Shown here piece after piece: positions 44,541 through 56,683 of a DNA stretch of 64,000 nt (position 1 is the first letter of the stretch; every line of letters begins with the position of its first letter). Position numbers and translations under genes: made by a program. The stretch is taken from NCBI RefSeq assembly GCF_017571495.1, contig NZ_JAGETZ010000012.1, positions 1-64,000 on the forward strand, written 5' to 3'. The stretch comes from Hymenobacter negativus (lineage in GTDB: Bacteria > Bacteroidota > Bacteroidia > Cytophagales > Hymenobacteraceae). Below the pieces are notes generated by a model. It was not told the DNA's origin. It saw only the letters and a list, made by a program, of their open reading frames with translations, and made no database searches.

Positions 44541-45389
44541 TTAAGCATTATCCAGGTCGGTGCTGGTGGAAATGGGCAGCCACTGCTCCATTTCCTGCAC
44601 CATGTTGGCGGTGTTGGTTTGGTAAAAAATCACGGCATCTTTGCCCAGCAGCAGGTGGGCAGGCGGCTGCTCGGTGCGGGCCAAATCGACCACGATGCGC
44701 GCCAGCTTCCTGGGGTCGCCGGGCTCGTTGCCGTGCAAGTGGGCAGCATCGGTGCGCATGTCGCCCACGGCCGTATCATCATATTCCGCAATGGGCTGGC
44801 CGGCCAATAAGCGAGATTTCGGCCCCAAGAAATCGGTGCGAAACAAGCCCGGTGAAATGGCCGTGACCTGGATGCCAAACGGTGCCAGCTCCACGGCCAG
44901 ACCCTTGGAAATTCCTTCCAGCGCAAACTTGGTGGAACCGTACACGCCCCAGCCCGGAAAGGCCCCGTGCGCATCGATGGATGAGATATTGATGAGGTAG
45001 CCGGCCCGCTGCCGGCGCATGATGGGCAGCACCGCCCGCACCACATTCAGCACGCCAAACACGTTGGTGTCGTACTGCTGGCGCACTTCTGCATCAGTGG
45101 CTTCTTCGAGGGCGGCTACCAGGCCGTATCCAGCGTTGTTCACCACTACATCGAGCCGGCCGAAGTGTGCCACGCCTTGCTGCACGGCTTGTTGCACCTG
45201 CGCCTCATCAGTCACATCCATCTGTGCCGTGAACAGGTTGGCGTGGTGGTGCAGGGTGGTGGCCAGCGCGTCGGGCTGGCTGCGCACCGTGGCAATTACC
45301 CGGTCGCCCGAATCGAGGGCGGCTTTGGTGATTTCGAGGCCAAAGCCTTTAGTGGCCCCCGTGACGAGCCATACCTTTTGTTGCATCAT
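44541..45389 (-). CDS. Short-chain dehydrogenase/reductase
   Basis: 282 residues, starting MMQQKVWLVTGATKGFGLEI. The cofactor motif TGATKGFG, the strand NNAGYG and the catalytic YGSTK are intact. The family resembles oxidoreductases that act on lipid or aldehyde substrates, but no substrate can be named. It is one of four SDRs of similar build in 44-59 kb, besides kduD. Confidence 0.88.
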   Translation of the reverse strand: MMQQKVWLVTGATKGFGLEITKAALDSGDRVIATVRSQPDALATTLHHHANLFTAQMDVTDEAQVQQAVQQGVAHFGRLDVVVNNAGYGLVAALEEATDAEVRQQYDTNVFGVLNVVRAVLPIMRRQRAGYLINISSIDAHGAFPGWGVYGSTKFALEGISKGLAVELAPFGIQVTAISPGLFRTDFLGPKSRLLAGQPIAEYDDTAVGDMRTDAAHLHGNEPGDPRKLARIVVDLARTEQPPAHLLLGKDAVIFYQTNTANMVQEMEQWLPISTSTDLDNA

Positions 45390-45443
45390 TAAAAATTAAG
45401 TGGAGCGAATAATGGAAATCGACTGTCCGGCTGGACGTTGTCT

Positions 45444-45869
45444 TTATTGTTGATTGCGAATCCAGGTGTTAGTAAGGCCCTCGTCGATGAAGGCGGCAGC
45501 CCTGTAGCCGGTGTTGGCGGGGTGGGCCAGCAGCGGCAGTACCGTATCAGTGTAGTAGGGGGCATGCGCGGGAAAAATCAGATAAGCCCCGTACACCTGC
45601 TCGGTCGCCCGGAAGGAGGCCATTACCTCAGGGCAGAATTCTTCGAGCAGCCAGCTGGCCCGCCGGGGGCAGTTGGTGGGGTTGCGGCGGGTATCGAGCA
45701 GCCAAAAGCGGCAGTTGTATAGCACGGCCATCGCCAGTACCTGGCGGTAGCTGGCTTTGTACTCGGCATCGTCCATCGGCTGGCTGCGCCAGCGCGCCAC
45801 CAGTACATGCTCCTGGCTGCGGTAAGAAATATCCAGGACCGGATGAAGAAGGGTCGAAAGTTGCTTCAT
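45444..45869 (-). CDS. Hypothetical protein
   Basis: 141 residues from the ATG at 45869; upstream in-frame sequence does not look coding. The sequence (KASYRQVLAMAVLYNCRFWL, LDTRRNPTN, EQVYGAYLIFPA) suggests an alpha/beta cytosolic protein, somewhat like STAS-type proteins, but no family is certain. The gap upstream contains two CTCCA/TGGAG palindromes at 46090-46143, so it may be a member of the regulon described there. Confidence 0.55.
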   Translation of the reverse strand: MKQLSTLLHPVLDISYRSQEHVLVARWRSQPMDDAEYKASYRQVLAMAVLYNCRFWLLDTRRNPTNCPRRASWLLEEFCPEVMASFRATEQVYGAYLIFPAHAPYYTDTVLPLLAHPANTGYRAAAFIDEGLTNTWIRNQQ

Positions 45870-46089
45870 GGGAGTGGGTGAGGAAGGCGGTGCCCCGTGC
45901 CGTGTCTGGTCAGCTACTGCTGAAGGCCGGGTAGACTGAGGGAAGCAGCGCATTACCATGCCTGTCTTAATCCAAGGACTGTACCACGGGCCGCGTGCCA
46001 GAATGCGGCACACCTGGAAAAGGCTGCTCAGTGGCTCAAAACGCCGTTTTTAAGCCCGTGAATTGAATACGACCCACCGCCGGCCTTTT

Positions 46090-46143
46090 CTCCAATCAGA
46101 GTTGGAGGGACTATTTTTTTGGATATTCTCCACTCCGTTGGAG
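46090..46143. promoter_or_regulatory. Double palindrome, copy 1 of the shared operator
   Basis: CTCCAA-N6-TTGGAG at 46090-46107 and TTGGATATT followed by CTCCA-N6-TGGAG at 46119-46143. Near-identical elements lie at 52348-52372 and 54367-54391. It is in the divergent gap between 45869 and 46430 (no gene seen in 45870-46429), so it could control the hypothetical gene, the kinase or both. Confidence 0.6.
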
Positions 46144-46429
46144 ACCTGCGGCCGGGGGCAAAGGAAGTCGCAGCAATGGGCGGGCGTTGTAGCCGCCGCT
46201 GCCTTCAGAATATCGGCCTGTTTTATGGCCGCAACCAGTAGATTACTAGGTAATTATGTCGCCTGAATTCTTTTCGGTTCTGTAATCCCCAGGCAACGGC
46301 CCTGGCGCTGGATTAAAGGCTGCATGATACTTGCTGCTTTTGCCACTACTGTGCGCCGGCAGTGCCGCCCGCTCAAACAAGCAGCGGCCGACGTAGTCCG
46401 ATGCTTTTAGCAGCAGTCTTTTTTCGCTT

Positions 46430-48727
46430 ATGATAAAATCATTTCTCCTACTGCTTCTCGCCTGTAGCATCGGGGCTTCCAGTTGGGCCGAAGCGCTGCA
46501 CCCCGCGCCCAGCAAAGCCGTTGTTGATTCCCTGAAGACAAAGCTGCGGCACAGTGCTCCCAACTCCACCGAGCGCCTGGAGGTGCTGCTCGATTTAAGC
46601 AGTGCCCTCATCGCCAGGAACGAGCAGTTGGATACGGAGTTAGACAGTGCCTACTACTACAGCAAGCAAGCCGAGGCGTTGAGTACGGCCTTACAGGTTG
46701 CCAGCGGAAAAATCCGCAGCTTACAGGCCCTCGGCCGGCTAGGTATTATCAGCAAGCAGGAAAAGGACGCCCGCTCCCTGCTTCAGGAGTCCATCCGGTT
46801 GAGCAGGCAGTTGGGTGACAAGCAGCTGGAAGCGCAGGGCTTGAATTATCTGGGCAATACGTACAGCCCCATCGCCGCCAACCTACCCCTTATTATCACC
46901 TATTTTCAGCAGGCCCGCACCTTGTATCAGCAGTTAGGCGACAAGCTAGAGGAAGCCTACCTGCTGGAAAGCATCGCCGGGCAACACATCTTACAAGGCA
47001 GCCCGGCCCAGGCCATCCCTGAGCTGGCGCAGGCAATAGCGCTCTACCGTTCAGTTGGTTATAAGCGCCTGCATTACTGCTACGACTTGCTGCTGTATGC
47101 CCACCGGCAGGCCGGGGATTACCGTGCAGCCTTGCAATACGGTCTGGCAGCGCTTGAGAGTGCCAAAGCCACCCGCGACACGGCCGATATTACCCTGTTT
47201 TACAGCCGGGTATCGGGCATTTACAAAGAGCTGAACCAGCTCGATAAGGCGCTTCTCTACAATCAGAAGGCCTTTACCAGCGCCATGCAGCCCGGCCGCG
47301 AAGCCTACATAATGCCCATTGCCGGGCATATTTCTGAGATTCTGCTCTTGCAGCACAAGCCCCAGCCGTCGTTGGATATATTGCTGCGCGTGGTGAATAA
47401 CAAGGCCTACCGCAGTAAGGTAACCGACCAAGGGCAGTTGCTGTATTATCTGGCCCGCTCCTACACGGCGCTCCATTTATATGCCGAGGCGGAAAGATGC
47501 TACACCGACATGCTGCGGGCGCTAAAGCCCAGTGTAAAAGAGGTTGACCGGCTACTGGTGTACTACAACGTGGGCGCGTTTTACTGGCTTACCAAAAAGT
47601 ACCCCGAAGCCCGCGACTACTTAACCAAGTCGCTCGACCTAGCCACCAAAGTGGGGACGCTGCCACAAGTGGCTAACATTCACCTGCTGCTTTTTAAAGT
47701 GGATTCGGTTCAGGCAAACTTCCCGGCCGCCATTGCGCATTACCAGCAGTACAAAGCCCTGAATGACTCGGTGTTCAGCACCACGAAGAGCAAGCAGATT
47801 GCCAGCCTGCAGATACAGTACGACACCAAAAAGAAGGAGCAGAACATCGCGCTGCTCACCAAGCAAACCCAGGTGCAGCAGGCCGGCCTGCGCCAGCGCG
47901 AGTGGCAGCGCAATGCCACGCTGGGCGGGGCTGTACTGCTGCTACTGCTGCTGGGCGTGAGCTATAACCGCTCCCGACTCAAAAGGCGTAGCACCCAGCT
48001 ATTGGAGCAAAAGCAGCAGGAAATCAACCAGAAAAACCAATCGCTGGAGCAAGTACTGGGCGATAAGAACGACTTGCTGGCTGAAAAAGAAGGTTTGCTG
48101 GTCGAGAAGGAGTGGATGTTGAAGGAAATTCATCACCGGGTGAAGAACAACCTGCAAATTGTGAGCGAGTTGCTGGATTCACAGCTCGACCGACTGCAGG
48201 AGCCCCAGATGCAGGCTATCATCCGCGAAAGCCAGAACCGGGTGCAGGCCATGGCCCTGGTTCACCAGAAGCTCTACCAGGCGCAAAACCTGGCGCGGGT
48301 AGACATGCAGGAATTCATCCGCGAGCTAGTGGAGCACCTGCTGACATCGTTTCACCACGCATCGGTACAGGAGCACCTTGACATTGCGCCCGTGGAGTTG
48401 GACGTAGCCCTGGCCACGCCGCTGGGCCTGATTATCAACGAAGCCGTGACCAACTCCCTCAAGTACGCCTTTCCGGACTCCCGGCTCGGTACTATTAGCA
48501 TCCGCCTGACGCAGCTGCCCGACCAGCGCTACCAGCTAATGCTGGCCGACGACGGCATTGGACTGCCGGCGGGGTTCAACCTAGCTGCCAGCCGCAGTAT
48601 GGGCCTGACCCTGATTATGGGCCTGAGCGAGCAGCTGGAAGCTGACCTGACCTTCCCCCAAACGCAGGGCGTGTGCATCTGCTTAGAATTTGAGGGGACC
48701 CGAAAAGTTCCCCACGCCGAGGCTTAG
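46430..48727 (+). CDS. TPR-sensor histidine kinase (HisKA_2 type)
   Basis: 765 residues. A signal peptide or leading membrane segment (FLLLLLACSIGASSWA) is followed by a periplasmic tetratricopeptide array (about 40-440) and one transmembrane helix (GGAVLLLLLLGVSYN, ~500). A coiled coil comes next, then the HisKA_2 box EIHHRVKNNLQIVSELL (H568/H569) and an ATPase domain (NEAVTNSLKYAFPD, ADDGIGLPAG, SMGLTLIMGLSEQL). It should sense a periplasmic or envelope signal. The convergent response regulator at 48770-51304 is a likely partner by proximity only. Confidence 0.93.
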   Translation: MIKSFLLLLLACSIGASSWAEALHPAPSKAVVDSLKTKLRHSAPNSTERLEVLLDLSSALIARNEQLDTELDSAYYYSKQAEALSTALQVASGKIRSLQALGRLGIISKQEKDARSLLQESIRLSRQLGDKQLEAQGLNYLGNTYSPIAANLPLIITYFQQARTLYQQLGDKLEEAYLLESIAGQHILQGSPAQAIPELAQAIALYRSVGYKRLHYCYDLLLYAHRQAGDYRAALQYGLAALESAKATRDTADITLFYSRVSGIYKELNQLDKALLYNQKAFTSAMQPGREAYIMPIAGHISEILLLQHKPQPSLDILLRVVNNKAYRSKVTDQGQLLYYLARSYTALHLYAEAERCYTDMLRALKPSVKEVDRLLVYYNVGAFYWLTKKYPEARDYLTKSLDLATKVGTLPQVANIHLLLFKVDSVQANFPAAIAHYQQYKALNDSVFSTTKSKQIASLQIQYDTKKKEQNIALLTKQTQVQQAGLRQREWQRNATLGGAVLLLLLLGVSYNRSRLKRRSTQLLEQKQQEINQKNQSLEQVLGDKNDLLAEKEGLLVEKEWMLKEIHHRVKNNLQIVSELLDSQLDRLQEPQMQAIIRESQNRVQAMALVHQKLYQAQNLARVDMQEFIRELVEHLLTSFHHASVQEHLDIAPVELDVALATPLGLIINEAVTNSLKYAFPDSRLGTISIRLTQLPDQRYQLMLADDGIGLPAGFNLAASRSMGLTLIMGLSEQLEADLTFPQTQGVCICLEFEGTRKVPHAEA

Positions 48728-48769
48728 AGGAGGCAAACCAGGATAAAATGGCCATGCCCATCTGAAAGG

Positions 48770-51304
<2,535 letters not shown>

Positions 51305-51352
51305 AGAAATGGTTGCAGAAAATGGGTAGCCGGCTAAGCAGGCGAAAGAAAT

Positions 51353-51392
51353 AAGACCGTCATGCTTCGGCTTCGCTTAGCATAACGGTCTT
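51353..51392 (-). terminator. Hairpin after the SDR gene
   Basis: AAGACCGTCATGCT and AGCATAACGGTCTT form a stem downstream of the SDR at 51413 on the minus strand, followed by ATTTCTTTC. It contains the GTCATGCT core of the interspersed repeats. Only a weak T-tract follows. Confidence 0.6.
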
Positions 51393-51412
51393 AAAATAAT
51401 AGCTTTTCGGGC

Positions 51413-52153
51413 TTACCAGGGCAGCTCTTTGCCCAGGTGCATGAAGTGCCCGCTGGGACCATCGGCTCCGAGCAGGGCCAACTCCACGCTGGTGCGGCTG
51501 CCTTCGGGCACGGTGAGTTGGGCGATGTCGCCGCCGCCGATTTCGGTTTTCACCCAGCCGGGATGAGCCGAGTTTACCTTAATGCTGGTATCGGCCAGCT
51601 CGTGGGCCAGCAGCACCGTGAACATGTTCAGGGCTACTTTGGAGGCGCAATACGACAGCACCTGAAAAGGCCCCAATGGATTGCCGGGCAGCGCATGCTC
51701 GGTAAGCGAACCCAGGTTGCTCGACAGGTTCACGATGCGGCCGGCCGGGCTTTGGCGCAGCAGCGGCAGTACCTCGCGGGTGAGGGCCACCACCGAAAAC
51801 AGGTTGGTATCGAAGATTTCCTGGAACTCCTCGGGCGTGGTTTCGCTGGTACGGGGCACGAATAAGGTTTCTTTCGGCACCATGCCGGCGTTGTTGATAA
51901 GGATGTCGAGCCGTCCGAGCTTGTCAGCCAGAAACTGGGCGGCGGCGGTGCGCTCGTTGGGTTTCGTCACGTCAAGCTGAATGCCGTGCGCGTCGATGCC
52001 CACCGCCTTGAGTTGGGCAGCGGCTTCCTGCGCCGCCGCCAGCCGGCGGGCCGCCAGCACTACGGTGATGCCGTGCTCGCCGAGTTGCCTGGCAGTTTCA
52101 AATCCGATACCCCGATTGGCCCCGGTGATGAGGGCGACTTGTTGCGTTTGCAT
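51413..52153 (-). CDS. Short-chain dehydrogenase/reductase
   Basis: 246 residues from the ATG at 52153. The motifs TGANRGIGFETARQL, NNAGMVPKETLF and YCASKVALN are typical of classical SDRs that reduce carbonyls with NADPH. The conserved start at MQTQQVALITGA decides against the longer frame. The operator-like element at 52348-52372 lies 195 bases upstream. It is preceded on the same strand by an AraC regulator, with a 237-base gap. Confidence 0.9.
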   Translation of the reverse strand: MQTQQVALITGANRGIGFETARQLGEHGITVVLAARRLAAAQEAAAQLKAVGIDAHGIQLDVTKPNERTAAAQFLADKLGRLDILINNAGMVPKETLFVPRTSETTPEEFQEIFDTNLFSVVALTREVLPLLRQSPAGRIVNLSSNLGSLTEHALPGNPLGPFQVLSYCASKVALNMFTVLLAHELADTSIKVNSAHPGWVKTEIGGGDIAQLTVPEGSRTSVELALLGADGPSGHFMHLGKELPW

Positions 52154-52347
52154 GATGCTTGAAAAGATGAGCGCGGACAGTAATTGCCGCCTGCCCAAAT
52201 TCCAAATCATGTACCAACGGCGAACATAGCTAAGCCCGACTGGATAAAAACCGCCGCCAGATGCTCCAAGGAAGGCTTTATGCTCAATAAATGACATTGG
52301 CGGGAGCAACGGCAACGGTCTGCCTCCAAAGCCGCCGGCTGAACGTA

Positions 52348-52372
52348 TTGGATATTCTCCAACATAATGGAG
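52348..52372. promoter_or_regulatory. Copy 2 of the shared operator
   Basis: TTGGATATT then CTCCA-N6-TGGAG, upstream of the SDR at 51413-52153 and just after the AraC gene. It matches 46119-46143 and 54367-54391 in arm and spacer length, with differing spacer bases. Confidence 0.6.
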
Positions 52373-52390
52373 CCGCTCCAATCCGAGAAT

Positions 52391-53290
52391 TCAGTTCAGA
52401 AACTGCGCCCGGTACTCGTGAGGCGTTAGGCCCACTTCTTTCTTGAAGAGGCGGGAGAAGTAGGGTGGGTTTTCGAAACCGAGTTGATAAGCAGTCTGGG
52501 CAATGGTGTTATCGGTGCTGATGAGCAGGTTTTTGGCCTCGCTCAGCAGAAACCGGTGGATGTGGTCGAGGGCCGTTTTGCCAGTTTCCTGCTTCAGTAA
52601 ATCGGTGAGGTAACGTGGCGAGGTGTGCAGCTTATCGGCCAGGTATTTCACAGTGGGCAGGCCTTCCTGCTGCAGTAGGCCGCGCTCGAAATAGGCCGTC
52701 AGCAGCTCCGTAAACCGCGAGGTCGTGGTGCCCGATAGCACACTGCGGTTGAGGAACTGGCGCTTGTAGAAGCGCTGCGAATATTTCAGAATGGAGGCCA
52801 GGTGCGTCAGGATAATATCGCGGCTGTACTCGTCCGGGTTGTTGCCGTACTCGGAGCCCATCTGGTGGTATAGCTCCCACAGAATCTGTTCTTCGCGCGG
52901 GGCCAGGTGCAGCGCTTCGTTCACTTCGTAGTCGAAGAAGCCATACTTTTTTATCTCGGCGTGCAGTGGGTGCCCCAAGAGATAATCTTCGTGAACGATG
53001 ATGACGAAGGCCATTTCAATTAGCTGCAGGTTCGTGACTTGCATCACTTGCCGGGGCTGCACAAACGACAGGGCACCCGCTTCGTGGTCATAGCTGGTTT
53101 TGCCGTAGAGAAACCGGCCGCCCGCCTTCATTTTGCGAAAGCTAATCAGGTAAAAATCCGAGGTCAGCGGCGCATCGCCGAACGAGCAATGCAGCAGCTG
53201 CTGGCACGTAAGTAAACTCAGCAACGGATGCGCGGGCGGCGGGTAGCCACAGGCGCGGTGAAATTCGCTGATGTTCTGGAAATGTCTCAT
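52391..53290 (-). CDS. AraC family transcription regulator
   Basis: 299 residues from the ATG at 53290. The C-terminal ~100 residues hold two helix-turn-helix motifs (VKYLADKLHTSPRYLTDLLK and IAQTAYQLGFENPPYFSRLF). The N-terminal half is a cupin-like sensor (EAGALSFVQPRQVMQVTN). It lies between two SDRs on the same strand, and the SDR on either side has an operator copy upstream, so it may be the regulator that binds them. It is related to the AraC gene at 59294-60181. Confidence 0.9.
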   Translation of the reverse strand: MRHFQNISEFHRACGYPPPAHPLLSLLTCQQLLHCSFGDAPLTSDFYLISFRKMKAGGRFLYGKTSYDHEAGALSFVQPRQVMQVTNLQLIEMAFVIIVHEDYLLGHPLHAEIKKYGFFDYEVNEALHLAPREEQILWELYHQMGSEYGNNPDEYSRDIILTHLASILKYSQRFYKRQFLNRSVLSGTTTSRFTELLTAYFERGLLQQEGLPTVKYLADKLHTSPRYLTDLLKQETGKTALDHIHRFLLSEAKNLLISTDNTIAQTAYQLGFENPPYFSRLFKKEVGLTPHEYRAQFLN

Positions 53291-53404
53291 AGTCAGGGCT
53301 CGTAACAAGCGGTTGGATGCCGAATTAAAGATAGTTGAAACAACCCCTGTACCACTTCCGGGCAGGGGCTGTTGGCCCGCAGGCCTTGCGCAGCCAAGGC
53401 CAGC

Positions 53405-54226
53405 CTAGCCGTGGGCCTGCTCGGCCATGGGCTGCCAAGCTGCCCACTCCGCGAGGCGCTCGCGGTACACTTGCTGCGCCCAGGGGTAGGCAGCCCGTCC
53501 CATGAACAGACGCAACGGCGGGTCCTGCAAATCAATCAGCTGCAAGATGGCGGGCACCGTGGCCAGCGGCTCGCCAAAGTTGTCGGGCAGGAAAGCGGGC
53601 AAGGCGTAGAGCGACGCTTTCACTTGGTCGTAGGCGGCAATAGCTGTGCTGTGCACTGCCGAAGTGCCGCCGAAGTCTGTCTTGAATACGTTGGGCTCGA
53701 CCACCGTGACGTGAATGCCGAAGCCCTTCACTTCCTGGTATAGCGCTTCGCTCAGGCCTTCCACGGCAAACTTGGTGGCGCTGTAGATGCCCGAAGCCGG
53801 TGCGCTGGTAATGCCCAGAATGCTGGATAGCTGAATAATATGCCCGTGACTCTGCGCCCGGAAAATGGGCAGCGCCGCCTGCGTTACCCAGAGTGTACCG
53901 AGCAAATTAGCGTCAATAATATCGCGGGCTTCCTGCTCGCTGATTTCTTCCACGGCCCCGAATACGCCGTAGCCCGCGTTGTTAATCACCACGTCGAGAG
54001 TGCCGAAGTGAGCTTTTGCCTGCTGCACCGCCGCCAGGCTCTGGGCGCGGTCAGTGATGTCGAGGGCCAGCGGCAGGAAGGCCGTGCCGTAGGTGTCAGC
54101 CAGGTCTTGCAGGCCGGCTACGTTGCGGGAGGTGGCCACCACGTTGTCGCCGCGTTTTAAAAAAGCTTCGGCCCAAATTTTCCCGAATCCACGGGAAGCG
54201 CCGGTGATGAAGATTGTCTTTGCCAT
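53405..54226 (-). CDS. Short-chain dehydrogenase/reductase
   Basis: 273 residues from the ATG at 54226. TGASRGFGKIWAEAF is followed by NNAGYG, and the active site is YSATKFAVEG. It is a close paralogue of the SDR at 58417-59238 (same length, shared GFGxIWAEA and WQPxAExA ends). The AraC gene follows it by 114 bases. Substrate unknown. The motif at 54367-54391 lies 141 bases upstream of the start. Confidence 0.9.
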   Translation of the reverse strand: MAKTIFITGASRGFGKIWAEAFLKRGDNVVATSRNVAGLQDLADTYGTAFLPLALDITDRAQSLAAVQQAKAHFGTLDVVINNAGYGVFGAVEEISEQEARDIIDANLLGTLWVTQAALPIFRAQSHGHIIQLSSILGITSAPASGIYSATKFAVEGLSEALYQEVKGFGIHVTVVEPNVFKTDFGGTSAVHSTAIAAYDQVKASLYALPAFLPDNFGEPLATVPAILQLIDLQDPPLRLFMGRAAYPWAQQVYRERLAEWAAWQPMAEQAHG

Positions 54227-54366
54227 CGCTGTATTAGTGGTTGAGTGATGACACAAAATTCCGGCCCCGACCAGGCGCTGGTCTGATACAGAAAGAGGAA
54301 GTTGTGATACAGAATGACGGTGGGGGCACGGCTGATAGCCGGATGCCATCGGAGCGGAACGCAAGT

Positions 54367-54391
54367 CTCCATTCGGTTGGAGAATATCCAA
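54367..54391. promoter_or_regulatory. Copy 3 of the shared operator (reverse orientation)
   Basis: CTCCA-N6-TGGAG followed by AATATCCAA, i.e. TTGGATATT on the minus strand. It lies in the 54227-54668 gap, upstream of the SDR at 53405-54226 and of the divergent esterase. No gene is seen in the rest of that gap. Confidence 0.6.
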
Positions 54392-54668
54392 TCAATTCGG
54401 TTCGGTCCATTGGAGCTAGGTAGGCGACGACGTGCTTCCTGAGTTCACTTTTTAGACTTAAAAACCTTATTCCAGTTCATTAAGGCACTTTTTGCCGCTG
54501 GCAAAACGGGGGGTGCCTGCCAATGGCACAGGCTTTGGAAACGGAACCAGCAGGAACAGCGAAACCGAAGCACCGCCTTGCCGGGCCGTATTTCCGCGCT
54601 TCGTATCGTGAGCCGGGTAGCGCAGGCGGGCAGTTTTATCCGGTCTAGTCACTCAACACTTCCCTGCT

Positions 54669-54836
54669 ATGAAATCACTCGTGCTTTCTGCCGGCCTAGC
54701 GGTGCCGGGCGCCGGTCTCTGCATGCTTGCCCAAGCTACTAATGCCAGAATTAACGCTCTGGCAGATAGCTCATTTATCACTCCTCACAATTGTTTAATA
54801 ACACTTTTTTTCACCATTCAAACATACAAACCATGA
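54669..54836 (+). CDS. Small exported-looking peptide or gene remnant
   Basis: 55 codons. The N-terminus MKSLVLSAGLAVPGAGLCML then AQA resembles a signal peptide with cleavage site. The stop TGA overlaps the ATG of the esterase by ATGA, a layout that would couple translation. The body after the signal is short and not recognised. It could be a leader peptide, or the 5' end of an exported gene lost by deletion. Confidence 0.35.
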   Translation: MKSLVLSAGLAVPGAGLCMLAQATNARINALADSSFITPHNCLITLFFTIQTYKP

Positions 54837-55837
54837 GTACCATCACCGAAAACAACACCGCAGTGGCTCCGGCCCCGTTTTTCGCCACCGACCCGCACCT
54901 CGACCCGCAGGTCATTACCTTCCTCAAAGGCCTGAACAACGGCAGCCCTGGCCTCGAAACACTATCGCCTCGGGCGGCCCGCCAAGTGCTGGTGGGCGCG
55001 CAGGCTTCGGTGCCAGTTGACATTTCGGGCATCGAGGTTTCGCAGCGCACCATTGAGCAGAACGGCTACAAAGTACCGCTGCACATTGTGCGCCCCACCG
55101 GCACGGCCGATACCATTTTGCCGGTGTTTATCTTCATCCACGGTGGCGGCTGGGTGCTGGGCGACTTTCCCACCCACCAGCGCATGGTGCGCGATTTGGT
55201 GGCGCTCTCGGGCTACGCGGCCGTGTTTGTGAACTACACGCCCACGCCGGACGCGCATTTTCCGCAGGCCATCGACGAAATCTACGCTGCCACGAAATGG
55301 GTGGCCGAGAACGGGTCTGAAATCAACGTGGACGGCACCAACCTGGCCGTGGTGGGCAACAGCGTGGGCGGCAACATGACAGCCGTAACCTGCCTGCAAG
55401 CCAAAGCCAAAGGTGGCCCGCACATCAAAGCGCAAATTCTGATGTGGCCCATCGTGGATGCCGATTTTGAAACCGAGTCGTATCGGTTGTTTGGGCAGGA
55501 CCGGTTCCTGACCACACCCCTCATGAAGTGGATGTACGACATGTACATCGCCGACCCCGCCCAGCGCACGCAGCCCTACGCTTCGCCGCTGCACGCCACC
55601 ATTGAGGAACTACGCGACTTGCCGCCGGCCCTCATTCAAGTAGCTGAAAATGACGTGCTGCGCGACGAGGGTGAGGCCTACGGCCGCAAGCTCAGCGAAG
55701 CTGGCGTGCCCGCCACCACCATCCGCTACAACGGCATGATTCACGATTTCGGCCTGCTCAACGGCCTGGCCAAGGTGCCGGCCGTGCGGTCCCTGTTCGT
55801 GCACGCAGCAGCCGAATTGAAGAAGTATCTGGGCTAA
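54833..55837 (+). CDS. HSL-family carboxylesterase
   Basis: 334 residues from the ATG at 54833. The oxyanion motif HGGGWVLGD (103-106), the nucleophile GNSVGGN (S177) and the ends ENDVLRDEGE and MIHDFGLLN give a complete hormone-sensitive-lipase-type triad. No signal peptide follows this start, so it is probably cytoplasmic. It likely cleaves short acyl esters. It is divergent from the SDR at 53405 and could share its regulation. Confidence 0.92.
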   Translation: MSTITENNTAVAPAPFFATDPHLDPQVITFLKGLNNGSPGLETLSPRAARQVLVGAQASVPVDISGIEVSQRTIEQNGYKVPLHIVRPTGTADTILPVFIFIHGGGWVLGDFPTHQRMVRDLVALSGYAAVFVNYTPTPDAHFPQAIDEIYAATKWVAENGSEINVDGTNLAVVGNSVGGNMTAVTCLQAKAKGGPHIKAQILMWPIVDADFETESYRLFGQDRFLTTPLMKWMYDMYIADPAQRTQPYASPLHATIEELRDLPPALIQVAENDVLRDEGEAYGRKLSEAGVPATTIRYNGMIHDFGLLNGLAKVPAVRSLFVHAAAELKKYLG

Positions 55838-56092
55838 TCGGCCGCAATACTGACCGGTGGGCCCAATAGCTGGTAGCTGGTGTCCCGCCGGTTTTTACGC
55901 GCCAAGCAGTGAGCCAAGCGGCCGGCATCGTGAATAAAAACAACGCAACCGCCTATGTCGAGCAGCGCTATGCCTTGCCCGCCCTCCCAAATTCCCCGCT
56001 AGAGCTGGGGGCGCCTTTGCTTGCGCAGGCTCTGGGTTGATGCGTTATCGATTGCAATTAATTCTCTAAAATAATTTGTAATTCAAATACTT

Positions 56093-56683
56093 ATGCTTGT
56101 TCCATTCTTTCGTCTGGCCGCTTCCCTGCAACGGGTTGGGGTGCACCTAACCCGGCTGGCCCTCATCGTGGTGCTGCTCTGGATTGGGGGCCTAAAAGTC
56201 TGCCGCTATGAGGCGGCCGGCATCGTGCCCTTCGTGGCCAATAGCCCGCTGATGAGCTTTTTTTACCGCTACCCGGCCCCCGATTACCAGCAGCACCTCA
56301 ATAAGGAAGGCGAGTACAAGCCCGCCAACGTGGCTTGGCACCAGGCCAACCACACGTACACCTTTGCTTATGGCCTCGGCAGCGCTATTGTGCTGATTGG
56401 CCTGTTGATAGCCCTGTATCCGCTGGCTCCCGGTGTTTCGGCCGTGGGCAGCTTTTTATGCTTCGGTATGTCGCTGGTAACGCTCTCCTTTCTGGTGACC
56501 ACCCCCGAGGCCTGGGTGCCCAGTCTGGGCGATGCCCAGCACGGCTTCCCCTATCTGAGTGGGGCGGGCCGCTTGGTTGTTAAGGACTTCATCATGGCCG
56601 GTGCCGGCCTGGTGACAATGGCGCAGGCCGCCAGTCGCTACCTGGCCACCCAAGCCCCGCCCAGCGCCAGTGCTGACGCATAG
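56093..56683 (+). CDS. DUF417 family membrane protein (YkgB/RclC-like)
   Basis: 196 residues with four hydrophobic segments. LIVVLLWIGGLKVCRYEAAG then VANSPLMSFFY is the family signature, followed by GLLIALYPL and TLSFLVTTPEAW. YkgB (RclC) belongs to the E. coli reactive-chlorine resistance set, whose flavoprotein is RclA. An RclA-like gene lies 19 kb away at 35880. A shared role is possible but not shown by position. Confidence 0.88.
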   Translation: MLVPFFRLAASLQRVGVHLTRLALIVVLLWIGGLKVCRYEAAGIVPFVANSPLMSFFYRYPAPDYQQHLNKEGEYKPANVAWHQANHTYTFAYGLGSAIVLIGLLIALYPLAPGVSAVGSFLCFGMSLVTLSFLVTTPEAWVPSLGDAQHGFPYLSGAGRLVVKDFIMAGAGLVTMAQAASRYLATQAPPSASADA

